Positions 27,803 through 34,636 of a DNA stretch of 64,000 nt are shown here, piece after piece. Made by a program: the position numbers and the translations under genes. Source of the stretch: Ilyomonas sp965247435 (GTDB taxonomy: Bacteria; Bacteroidota; Bacteroidia; Chitinophagales; Chitinophagaceae). The notes beneath the pieces are model-generated. The model saw nothing but the letters and a program-made list of their open reading frames with translations. It made no database searches and was not told the DNA's origin. The stretch spans positions 3,162,001 to 3,226,000 of the forward strand of contig OZ252019.1 of NCBI GenBank assembly GCA_965247435.1, written 5' to 3'. The first letter of the stretch is position 1. Every line of letters begins with the position of its first letter.

Positions 27803-28120
27803 TTATCCGGGCAAATAAAATACTTCCTGTAACGGAACAACAACGGGAGAATGATCGGCATTGGTTTCCATAATATCACTCATAAATGCCCACCAGCGCT
27901 GCATCAGGGGCTCCGTTGCCAATTCATCCAACAGCATTGTGTCCGTAATTTTAAAGACGCCGAATAAAGCATTGGTTTCTGCTTCCAGAAAAATGGAATA
28001 CTCAAAAATACCTTTCGATAGAAGCAATGCTTTTAGTTCCGGCCAGATAGCATCATGCCTTCGCTTGTACTCCTGCTCAAAGCCCTTGTGCACCTTCATT
28101 TTAAATGCAATGCGTTCCAT
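27803..28120 (-). CDS. rhaM: L-rhamnose mutarotase
   Basis: A 105-residue cytoplasmic mutarotase that interconverts alpha and beta L-rhamnopyranose, feeding the isomerase with its preferred anomer. The family pattern is full: MERIAFKMKVHKGFEQEYKR, RHDAIWPELKALL (His active-site residue), IFEYSIFLEAETNALFGVF, and a Trp-Trp motif RWWAFMSDIMETNADHSP near the C-terminus. I prefer the ATG at 28118-28120 to a GTG seven codons upstream because the family starts directly with the ERxAF strand. It lies 28 bases downstream of the aldolase/dehydrogenase gene in the rhamnose operon. Confidence 0.95.
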   Translation of the reverse strand: MERIAFKMKVHKGFEQEYKRRHDAIWPELKALLLSKGIFEYSIFLEAETNALFGVFKITDTMLLDELATEPLMQRWWAFMSDIMETNADHSPVVVPLQEVFYLPG

Positions 28121-28148
28121 ACTTTCGCTCGTTGTTAGCACCTGTAAG

Positions 28149-30302
28149 TTACCTGTAAAATCCCATCGCTACACCGCCATCTACATTCAAGGCATTGCCG
28201 GTTGACTTGTTAAGCAGGCCGCCTACAAAAGCAAAGCAGGCATTGGCAATATCGTCGGGTAAAATGATTTCGTTCAGCAACGTGCGTTTGGCGTAATACG
28301 CCGGCAATTCCGCTACCGTAATACCATACGCTTTGGCGCGACCTTCGGCCCAGCCGCCTGCCCAGATATTAGAGTCGGAAATAACGGCATCAGGATTAAC
28401 CATGTTCACTCTTATCTTATCGCCGCCAAGCTCTGCAGCCATTAATCTTGTAAGGTGCGCCTGTGCTGCTTTTGCAGAGCCATATCCCGGGTTATTAGGT
28501 CCGGCAACCACCGCATTTTTAGAAACAATATTGATGATATCACCACCCATATTTTGCTTACGCATTATTTCAATACCCGCCTTCGATACAATAAACTGGC
28601 CTTTTACTAAAATATCATAGAGCCGGTCCCACTCTTCCAGTGTATGCTCAGTAATGGATTTGGAAATACTGATGCCGGCATTGTTCACTACGATATCTAT
28701 TCCGCCGAACGCTAAACAAGCAGTTTCAAAGGCCTGTTGCGCAGAAGTTTCGTCTGTTACATTCAGCATTGTTGATGCAACGGCGTCTTTGCCAAAGCTC
28801 TTTGTAAATTCATCCATCGCGCCCTGCATTCTTTCTTCATTAATATCGTTAATAATAACGCAGGCGCCTTCGGCTGCAAACTTCTTAGCGATGGCTTTAC
28901 CAATACCGCCGGCGCTGCCGGTTATTAACGCTACTCTGCCGCTTAATGCTTTGGGCTTAGGCATGCGCTGCAGCTTGGCTTCTTCCAACAGCCAGTATTC
29001 TATATCGAATGCCTCCTGGCGGGGCAATGAAGTGTATTCGGATACCGCTTCTGCGCCCTTCATTACATTAATGGCATTGATATAAAACTCCGATGCCACG
29101 CGTGCTGTTTGCTTGTCTTTGGCAAAGGTGAACATGCCGGCGCCGGGATAGATAATTACCACGGGGTTCGCATCGCGCATAGCAGGACTGTTGGGATGTT
29201 TACAGGCAGCATAGTAATCTGCATACATGCTGCGGTAAGCTTCAAATTGCGGCTGTATTTTTTCTTTGGTAGCAGTTATATCATTTACATTTTCCTCCGG
29301 GGTAAGGTTGAGTACGAGCGGGCTGATTTTAGTACGGAGAAAGTGGTCGGGACAACTGGTACCCATCGGCGCTAACCGGTCTAAATCATGGGAGTTAATG
29401 AATTCCAATACTCGTTCATCATCCGTAAAATGCCCGATCATTTTGGTTTGGGAAGAACAGCAGCCCCGTAACACAGGTGCGAGCGCCGCTGCCTTTTTCA
29501 GTCTTTCTTCTTTAGGCAACGAATGTAGTTTTTGCCCGCCGAATATTGCGCCCTTCTTGCCGTAATTGTCTTCCAGGTACTGCGCGCATCGCTCCACCAC
29601 AGTTAGTGTATTTACATAGCTTTCATAAGCCGTATCGCCCCAGGTAAACAAGCCATGCGAGCCCAGCATAATACCACGGATAGCTGGATTGGCGTCTAAA
29701 CAGGCTTTTAGTTTCAACCCTAAATCGAAGCCGGGACGTTGCCAGTCAACCCACCCGATCGTTCCGTTAAAAAGCTCCTCCGTAATGCGCCTGCCATCTT
29801 TAGCAGCGGCAATGGCAATGGCGGCATCGGGGTGTAAATGGTCTATGTGTTTAAAGGGTAAAAAGCCGTGTAAAGGCGTATCAATAGACGGCGCTTTGGA
29901 AGCTAAATCGTAGATGCAATGATTAAACAGTGCTACCATTTCGTCTTCGTGCTCGATGCCGCGATATACATTGGTGAGGTTACGCAACCGGCTCACATAC
30001 AAAGCCGCCAGCCCGCTCCTGGTAAGGGTTCCAATGTCGCCACCGCTGCCTTTTACCCACATCACTTCTACCTCTTTGCCGGTCAGCGGATCTTTTGCCA
30101 TTGCCTTGCACGAGGTATTGCCCCCGCCATAATTAGTAAGCCGCAAATCGGCGCCCAGCAAGTTTGAGCGGTAAATAAGCAGTGCCACCTGGTCATCACC
30201 AAGCGCTGCCGCTTTTTCGTTATCCCACAGATAGCTCACGTGTTTAAAGCCTTTATTGGAGGAAGCGGGGTAATCAGCATTAATAAATGATGTATTTTCC
30301 AT
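28149..30302 (-). CDS. rhaEW: Bifunctional rhamnulose-1-phosphate aldolase / L-lactaldehyde dehydrogenase
   Basis: A 717-residue fusion. The N-terminal ~400 residues are a class II aldolase/adducin domain (LTNYGGGNTSCKAM, EVMWVKGSGGDIGTL, PLHGFLPFKHIDHLHPDA with the zinc-binding His residues, IMLGSHGLFTWGDT) that splits L-rhamnulose-1-phosphate to DHAP and L-lactaldehyde. From about residue 450 a short-chain dehydrogenase follows (VALITGSAGGIGKAIAKKFA, the Rossmann glycine motif; NNAGIS; and YGSAKAAQAHL in place of the usual YxxxK, with Tyr and Lys present) that oxidises lactaldehyde to L-lactate. This RhaEW form replaces separate RhaD and AldA in many bacteria. It is the second gene of the operon after rhaT. 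Confidence 0.93.
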   Translation of the reverse strand: MENTSFINADYPASSNKGFKHVSYLWDNEKAAALGDDQVALLIYRSNLLGADLRLTNYGGGNTSCKAMAKDPLTGKEVEVMWVKGSGGDIGTLTRSGLAALYVSRLRNLTNVYRGIEHEDEMVALFNHCIYDLASKAPSIDTPLHGFLPFKHIDHLHPDAAIAIAAAKDGRRITEELFNGTIGWVDWQRPGFDLGLKLKACLDANPAIRGIMLGSHGLFTWGDTAYESYVNTLTVVERCAQYLEDNYGKKGAIFGGQKLHSLPKEERLKKAAALAPVLRGCCSSQTKMIGHFTDDERVLEFINSHDLDRLAPMGTSCPDHFLRTKISPLVLNLTPEENVNDITATKEKIQPQFEAYRSMYADYYAACKHPNSPAMRDANPVVIIYPGAGMFTFAKDKQTARVASEFYINAINVMKGAEAVSEYTSLPRQEAFDIEYWLLEEAKLQRMPKPKALSGRVALITGSAGGIGKAIAKKFAAEGACVIINDINEERMQGAMDEFTKSFGKDAVASTMLNVTDETSAQQAFETACLAFGGIDIVVNNAGISISKSITEHTLEEWDRLYDILVKGQFIVSKAGIEIMRKQNMGGDIINIVSKNAVVAGPNNPGYGSAKAAQAHLTRLMAAELGGDKIRVNMVNPDAVISDSNIWAGGWAEGRAKAYGITVAELPAYYAKRTLLNEIILPDDIANACFAFVGGLLNKSTGNALNVDGGVAMGFYR

Positions 30303-30358
30303 AAAACATTTTTTAAGTTTTAAAACCGGCGGCGGCTTTCCGCATTGCAGTGTACTGC

Positions 30359-31435
30359 TTACTTAAGCGAATTGCCGTAGCCAACAATAATTACCGATAG
30401 CATAATAACGGCAATGCCGGCAATCACTGTTCCGAATGTTTTTTTAGCAACGCCCTGCCACTCTTTTACAGCAATGCCCCAGAAGTTGGCCACCAGTATT
30501 ATAAAGGCCATGTGAAGTATCCAGCTACTGGCGCCGTTGCCGAGTTTACTTTCGCCCATGCCATAAAAAAAGAATTGCAGAAACCAGGTAAGGCCTGCGA
30601 GCGCAGCAAAAGTGTAGTTGCGCAACAAAGGCGTTTGCCGGTTGGTATAATCGCCGAACGATTTGTTGCGCGCATTTAAGATCATGCACCAGATAAAGTT
30701 GGTGGTTAACCCGCCCCAGAGAATCACTACATAGGTTACATTATTCTGAAACAAAAACTCGCCCCCGGCAGGGTGCAGCGCTTTCCACATTGTATTCGCT
30801 TTGTTGGCCATCTCCTTACCGGCATCAATACCAAAAGCGAAGCAGGCGCTTAATACGCCGGAAACAATGGCTACAAAAAGTCCTAACCCGAATTTGTATT
30901 CTTTATTTTCGGCGGCCGTTCTGCGGGCAGACAAGTCTCTTTCTTTCATAATGCCGGCCTTACCGCAGACAACTATGCCCAATATGCATACCACTACGCC
31001 CAGCAGTACAATTCTTCCCCATTGGCTGCCAAGCATATCGCTTAACGAATCTTTGCCTTCCTTTGGAAAAAAATCGTAATAAACCGATGGAATGAGCGCG
31101 CCGAAAACAGAGCACAGCCCAAGTATCACCGAGCTGCCTAATGCTACGCCTAAGTACCGTACGCCAAGCCCGTAAGTAAGGCCGCCGATGCCCCATAGCA
31201 GACCGAAGAAATAGGTTGCGCCTACAACGCTTTGATCCGTACTGCCGATGATGTTGCCGAATCCGGGAATGGTAAGCCACGCTGCCAGTGGCGGTACAAT
31301 AAGCCAGGAGAAGAGGCCGCCGATGATCCAGTAGCTTTCCCAGTGCCAGCCCTTAACCCGCTTATACGGTATATAAAAGCTGCCGGAAGCAAAGCCGCCG
31401 ATAAAATGAAAGATAACACCAAGGATAACCTGCAT
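30359..31435 (-). CDS. rhaT: L-rhamnose/proton symporter RhaT
   Basis: A 358-residue membrane protein with about ten hydrophobic helices, of the RhaT family (drug/metabolite transporter superfamily). Marks are VIFHFIGGFASGSFYIPYKRVKGW at the N-terminus (read in parts), WESYWIIGGLFSWLIVPPLA, GLLWGIGGLTYGLGVRYLGV and the C-terminal WGIAVKEWQGVAKKTFG. It brings L-rhamnose in with a proton. It is the first gene of the minus-strand catabolic operon and is divergent from the GntR-type regulator, with a candidate operator and promoters in the 217-base gap. Confidence 0.95.
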   Translation of the reverse strand: MQVILGVIFHFIGGFASGSFYIPYKRVKGWHWESYWIIGGLFSWLIVPPLAAWLTIPGFGNIIGSTDQSVVGATYFFGLLWGIGGLTYGLGVRYLGVALGSSVILGLCSVFGALIPSVYYDFFPKEGKDSLSDMLGSQWGRIVLLGVVVCILGIVVCGKAGIMKERDLSARRTAAENKEYKFGLGLFVAIVSGVLSACFAFGIDAGKEMANKANTMWKALHPAGGEFLFQNNVTYVVILWGGLTTNFIWCMILNARNKSFGDYTNRQTPLLRNYTFAALAGLTWFLQFFFYGMGESKLGNGASSWILHMAFIILVANFWGIAVKEWQGVAKKTFGTVIAGIAVIMLSVIIVGYGNSLK

Positions 31436-31470
31436 GCTGATTGTTTTCTATATGGCCTGATAAAGCGGTG

Positions 31471-31497
31471 TAAAAGTAAGGGCCTGTGTACATGCAA
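31471..31497 (-). promoter_or_regulatory. Candidate promoter of the rhamnose operon
   Basis: On the minus strand TTG (31495-31497) is followed after 16 bases by TACTTTTA (31471-31478), seven of eight positions matching the Bacteroidota -7 box TAnnTTTG. The expected transcript start leaves about 30 bases before the rhaT ATG. Confidence 0.4.
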
Positions 31498-31548
31498 CTG
31501 TTATGAACTGTTGCTGAATAAAAACGGCTGCAACAAAGCCGCTGTTTG

Positions 31549-31564
31549 ACTTGTACGTATCACC
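31549..31564. promoter_or_regulatory. AraR-like operator in the rhaT-regulator gap
   Basis: ACTTGTACGTATCACC contains the core TTGTACGTA, half of the Bacillus AraR consensus ATTTGTACGTACAAAT. AraR pairs a GntR-type DNA-binding domain with a LacI-type sensor, like the regulator encoded next to it. The site lies between the two divergent candidate promoters. Confidence 0.45.
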
Positions 31565-31583
31565 AATTATCAGGGTTGCTCTT

Positions 31584-31611
31584 TTGGTTATGCAATAGTT
31601 TATTACTTTAC
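31584..31611 (+). promoter_or_regulatory. Candidate promoter of the GntR-type regulator gene
   Basis: TTG (31584-31586) and, after 17 bases, TACTTTAC (31604-31611), which is close to but not identical with TAnnTTTG. It lies about 42 bases before the start codon. Confidence 0.3.
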
Positions 31612-31652
31612 AATGCTTCAAAACTTTTTGCAATTAATTTTAAAAGACAACA

Positions 31653-32684
31653 ATGTCCTCCGAAAATCTATACACCCTTATTGCAATTGATGAATACTCC
31701 GCTTCGCCGAAGTATTTGCAGGTTGTGAATGCGATAATGAAAGCGATTGAAGAAGGAAAAATATCAAGGGGCTATTGTATGCCATCCATCAACGATTTAA
31801 GTTATGAGCTGGACATTTCAAGAGATACCTGCATCCGCATTTATAAAGAGCTAAAAAAATTAAATATCATCAACTCGTTTCCGGGAAAAGGATATTTTAT
31901 TAATGAAACAGATATAAAAAAACGAATCAGCATTTTCTTACTGTTTAATAAACTAAGTACTCATAAAAAGATTATTTACGACAGCTTTGTAGCTGCTTTG
32001 GGGCCGGATGCAGCCATAGATTTTTATATCTATAACAACGACTTCCTGCTCTTTAAAGAACTGCTGAACAACCGGAAAAAAGAATACGCCTACTATGTTA
32101 TTATCCCGCACTTTTTAGAGGGTGGCGAGCATGCGCCGGAGATTATTAACACACTTCCCAAAGACAAACTGATTATTATGGATAAGCTGCTGCCGGGCGT
32201 AAACGGAAACTACGGCGCTGTGTATGAAAATTTTGAGAAAGACATTTATACCTCGCTGGTACAGGCGCTTCCCCAACTCGCAAAATACCATACCCTCAAC
32301 ATTATATTTCCCCAATACACCTACCATCCAAAAGAGATACTGAAAGGCTTTGCCGGTTTTTGCGACGATTATGCATTCCATTATACCATCGTTCATGATA
32401 TTGAACAGGTGCAAATAAAAAAAGGGGAAGTATATATTAACCTGATGGAAGATGATTTGGTGCTGCTGATAGAAAAAATTTTATTGCAGGGTTTGAAAAT
32501 AGGAGAAGAAACCGGTGTTATTTCCTATAACGAAACGGCTTTAAAAAAAATTATTCTTAATGGCATTACTACCATATCTACAGATTTTAAAATGATTGGT
32601 GAAAAAGCCGCCGGTTTAATCCTTAAAAATTCTACAGAACATATAGAAGCAGGTTTTTACCTGACGCTAAGAAATTCGTTGTAA
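31653..32684 (+). CDS. GntR/LacI-type transcriptional regulator of rhamnose catabolism
   Basis: A 343-residue regulator. Residues ~15-85 are a GntR winged helix (SPKYLQVVNAIMKAIEEGKI, GYCMPSINDLSYELDISRDT, CIRIYKELKKLNIINSFPGK). The rest resembles a LacI/periplasmic-binding-protein sensor domain (KIIYDSFVAALGPDAAIDFY, KDKLIIMDKLLPGVNGNYGA, LVQALPQLAKYHTLNIIFPQ, EETGVISYNETALKKIILNG). This is the AraR-type architecture. It is divergent from the rhamnose operon, so it most likely controls it with rhamnose or a pathway intermediate as ligand; that is inference from position and operator. It ends 13 bases from a convergent phosphoesterase gene. Confidence 0.82.
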   Translation: MSSENLYTLIAIDEYSASPKYLQVVNAIMKAIEEGKISRGYCMPSINDLSYELDISRDTCIRIYKELKKLNIINSFPGKGYFINETDIKKRISIFLLFNKLSTHKKIIYDSFVAALGPDAAIDFYIYNNDFLLFKELLNNRKKEYAYYVIIPHFLEGGEHAPEIINTLPKDKLIIMDKLLPGVNGNYGAVYENFEKDIYTSLVQALPQLAKYHTLNIIFPQYTYHPKEILKGFAGFCDDYAFHYTIVHDIEQVQIKKGEVYINLMEDDLVLLIEKILLQGLKIGEETGVISYNETALKKIILNGITTISTDFKMIGEKAAGLILKNSTEHIEAGFYLTLRNSL

Positions 32685-32697
32685 ACGCAGGTAAATA

Positions 32698-33636
32698 TTA
32701 AACCTTCCACCCGTAGGGCACATACTCGTTATCAAACGTCCCATCGTTGTACAGGTTTACCAGCGCATAGCCATTCTCCGTCCGGTAACGCGCTCCTTTC
32801 CACCAGTTGCCGCTTACCGCGCCATTGCTAATATACGTAACGCCATTGTACAACACCTGCTCGTACAAATGAATATGCCCGCTGAGGCACAATTTGATGT
32901 TCGGATAGTTATCGAAAACTTCAATGATGCGTGCCGAGTCGGTGTGCATGGAGCCAAGCCCGAGCACATAACCCTCGTCGCCTTTTATTTTATTATCTAC
33001 CACCACCGTTGCCGCAGAAACAATGGGCACGTGCGATACAACAATAACCGGCGTATGAGAAGGCGTACCGGCAAGGTCTTGCTGCAGCCAGTTGTACTGC
33101 GCTTCATCCAGCATACAGGTGTACCAGCTACCATCTGTTTTTGGCTGGATACTGTCTAAAATAATGAAGTGCCAGCCACCCTTATCAAAACTGCGGTAAG
33201 GAGTGGTCAGGTTCATTTTTTCCATAGCATACTTCTTACCATACAACGGATCTTCTTTTTGCCCAAAGCCCCAGCAATCATGGTTGCCAATGCAATACTC
33301 AATGGGCAAACTGTTGTCCTGCTTAAAAATATTTTGCCATAATTTCCACTGTGTTTCTACCCGGTCCTGCGGCTGCTTCAGCGCATCGAAAATAGAATCG
33401 CCGCCGCTCATAATAAAAGAAGGCCGGTCTTTTTGAGATTGCAGATGGTGCAGGCATTTTGCAAGGCCCTCCGGCGCCCTTAATTCCGGCTCCATGTGCA
33501 CATCGGTAAGGTGCGCAAAACGCAATACCCGCTTTTTGTTTATATAGGTGCCGGCAGCAAAACTTTTTATACCAAAGCCTGCACCTAACAAGCTAAGCAA
33601 ACCACCATTTTTTATTAATTGCCGGCGAGTAATCAT
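32698..33636 (-). CDS. Secreted metallophosphoesterase
   Basis: A 312-residue calcineurin-like phosphoesterase. The N-terminus MITRRQLIKNGGLLSLLGAG looks like a twin-arginine signal. The five metal-binding blocks are all present: FAHLTDVHM (DxH), MSGGDSIFD (GGD), CIGNHDCWG (GNHD), VVSHVPIV (His) and CLSGHIHLYEQ (GHxH). Such enzymes use two divalent metals to cleave phosphomono- or diesters. The substrate is unknown. It is not clearly part of the rhamnose operon, being convergent to its regulator, and a TAT-exported location outside the cytoplasm is inferred from the signal. Confidence 0.88.
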   Translation of the reverse strand: MITRRQLIKNGGLLSLLGAGFGIKSFAAGTYINKKRVLRFAHLTDVHMEPELRAPEGLAKCLHHLQSQKDRPSFIMSGGDSIFDALKQPQDRVETQWKLWQNIFKQDNSLPIEYCIGNHDCWGFGQKEDPLYGKKYAMEKMNLTTPYRSFDKGGWHFIILDSIQPKTDGSWYTCMLDEAQYNWLQQDLAGTPSHTPVIVVSHVPIVSAATVVVDNKIKGDEGYVLGLGSMHTDSARIIEVFDNYPNIKLCLSGHIHLYEQVLYNGVTYISNGAVSGNWWKGARYRTENGYALVNLYNDGTFDNEYVPYGWKV

Positions 33637-33732
33637 AGGATTATTTTATACCTGCTAATGTACTTCACCCTTGACTGCAATGCTGACCGAACTTAAAAAA
33701 TAACGATTTGATTATTAAGCTATATAAAAAAA

Positions 33733-33754
33733 TGCCTGGCAAGACTGCCAGGCA
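33733..33754 (-). terminator. Orphan hairpin terminator
   Basis: A perfect 9-bp stem TGCCTGGCA / TGCCAGGCA with loop AGAC. On the minus strand it is followed by TTTTTTTATAT, a strong intrinsic terminator. No minus-strand gene is seen upstream of it, between 33755 and 34200. Confidence 0.6.
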
Positions 33755-33876
33755 ACATTCAACATAAGAAAAGCTTTCTGGTGTAAAAGTGATTATTGGC
33801 TTTAAACAGATTGTCAACAGCCCGTTAAGCAATTAATAAGATTTGCTTTTTATAGTAACCAAAGATTTGATGATTA

Positions 33877-34045
33877 AGAAGCTGTTTAGCGTTTGTTTAT
33901 TGTGGTCATTTTACGCCGTCGTTTCGACTGCAGGAAGGAATCTCTGCCATATTTTACTCTACTTTGGTTACAGAATGCCTGCTATCGTTGGCATTACAGC
34001 TCTACATTCTTTTGGTTTTTTAATTATAATGCTAAACAGCTTCTA
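33877..34045. mobile_element. MITE-like element with 14-bp terminal inverted repeats
   Basis: 169 bases bounded by AGAAGCTGTTTAGC (33877-33890) and its exact complement GCTAAACAGCTTCT (34032-34045). The interior carries GTCGTTTCGACTGCAGGAAGGAATCTC, read in parts, of a style (GTCxTTTCGAC...GAATCTC) that recurs in dispersed repeats of Bacteroidota. No transposase is encoded and no clear target duplication is seen. It is probably a non-autonomous element or an extended palindromic repeat. Confidence 0.45.
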
Positions 34046-34178
34046 ATAAAAATAAAGCCCGCATTTCAACTTTCCGTTTATTCATGTACAAACATTTACC
34101 AATTGGTGATTATTGCAGTATTTTAAAATTACGTGTACCGCTTTTTAAAAAATAAGCGCATTATTAAAAAACTTAACA

Positions 34179-34207
34179 TTGAGAGAGCAAAGCGAATATT
34201 AAATTTG
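34179..34207 (+). promoter_or_regulatory. Promoter of the histone H1-like gene
   Basis: TTG (34179-34181), an 18-base spacer and TAAATTTG (34200-34207), an exact match to the Bacteroidota -7 consensus TAnnTTTG. The transcript would start near 34213, about 20 bases before the ATG. Confidence 0.55.
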
Positions 34208-34233
34208 TGTTATCATTTAAATAAATTTATACC

Positions 34234-34551
34234 ATGGCTAATGATAACATTATGGCTCTGAAATCCCTGCATACCAAAAAAGAGATGAAGCAGGCAGTGG
34301 CCGGCAAAATTGAAAGCGTGCTGACAGAAATGAAAAACGCGCTGGGTGAAAAGAAATTTCACCGCCGGGTACGGAAAGCGGCTAAACTGCTGATGCAAGG
34401 GATTCATAGCGAGGAGGTGCTTAAAAAAGCAAAAAAGAAAGCAGCCGTAAACAAGGCTGCAAGCATTAAAAAAACAACTGCCAAAAAAGTAAAAAATGCA
34501 AAAAGCGCAAAGAAAGTAAAAGCAGTGCTGCCCGAGATATTCAATAGTTAA
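34234..34551 (+). CDS. Lysine-rich histone H1-like protein
   Basis: A 105-residue very basic protein. The first ~65 residues are amphipathic helices (KEMKQAVAGKIESVLTEMKN, FHRRVRKAAKLLMQGIHSEE); residues 66-98 are a Lys/Ala-rich tail (KKAKKKAAVNKAA, KKTTAKKVKNAKSAKKVKA) like the C-terminal tail of eukaryotic histone H1 and of chlamydial and Bacteroidota H1-like proteins. Such proteins bind DNA non-specifically and compact the nucleoid. It has a strong own promoter and a strong terminator, so it is a highly expressed single gene by inference. Confidence 0.8.
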   Translation: MANDNIMALKSLHTKKEMKQAVAGKIESVLTEMKNALGEKKFHRRVRKAAKLLMQGIHSEEVLKKAKKKAAVNKAASIKKTTAKKVKNAKSAKKVKAVLPEIFNS

Positions 34552-34570
34552 CAGAAGGAATTTATAAGTA

Positions 34571-34606
34571 AGAAAAGGCTGTACCAAAACCGGTACAGCC
34601 TTTTCT
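34571..34606. terminator. Bidirectional terminator
   Basis: A 15-bp perfect stem AGAAAAGGCTGTACC and its complement with a 6-base loop, between the convergent histone-like gene and the T9SS surface protein gene. A- and T-rich flanks suit both directions. Confidence 0.75.
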
Positions 34607-34636
34607 GATTTTAAAAAATTGGTTGCTTGTAATAGC

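Noticed and set aside
33843..34126. Open frames inside the 33877-34045 element
   Set aside because: They follow from the repeat sequence and overlap in two frames; the encoded peptides look random and hydrophobic.
34213..34587. A 124-codon frame antisense to the histone-like gene
   Set aside because: It is the complement of a Lys/Ala-rich gene, which gives Phe/Cys-rich nonsense. The sense strand has promoter, start and terminator.
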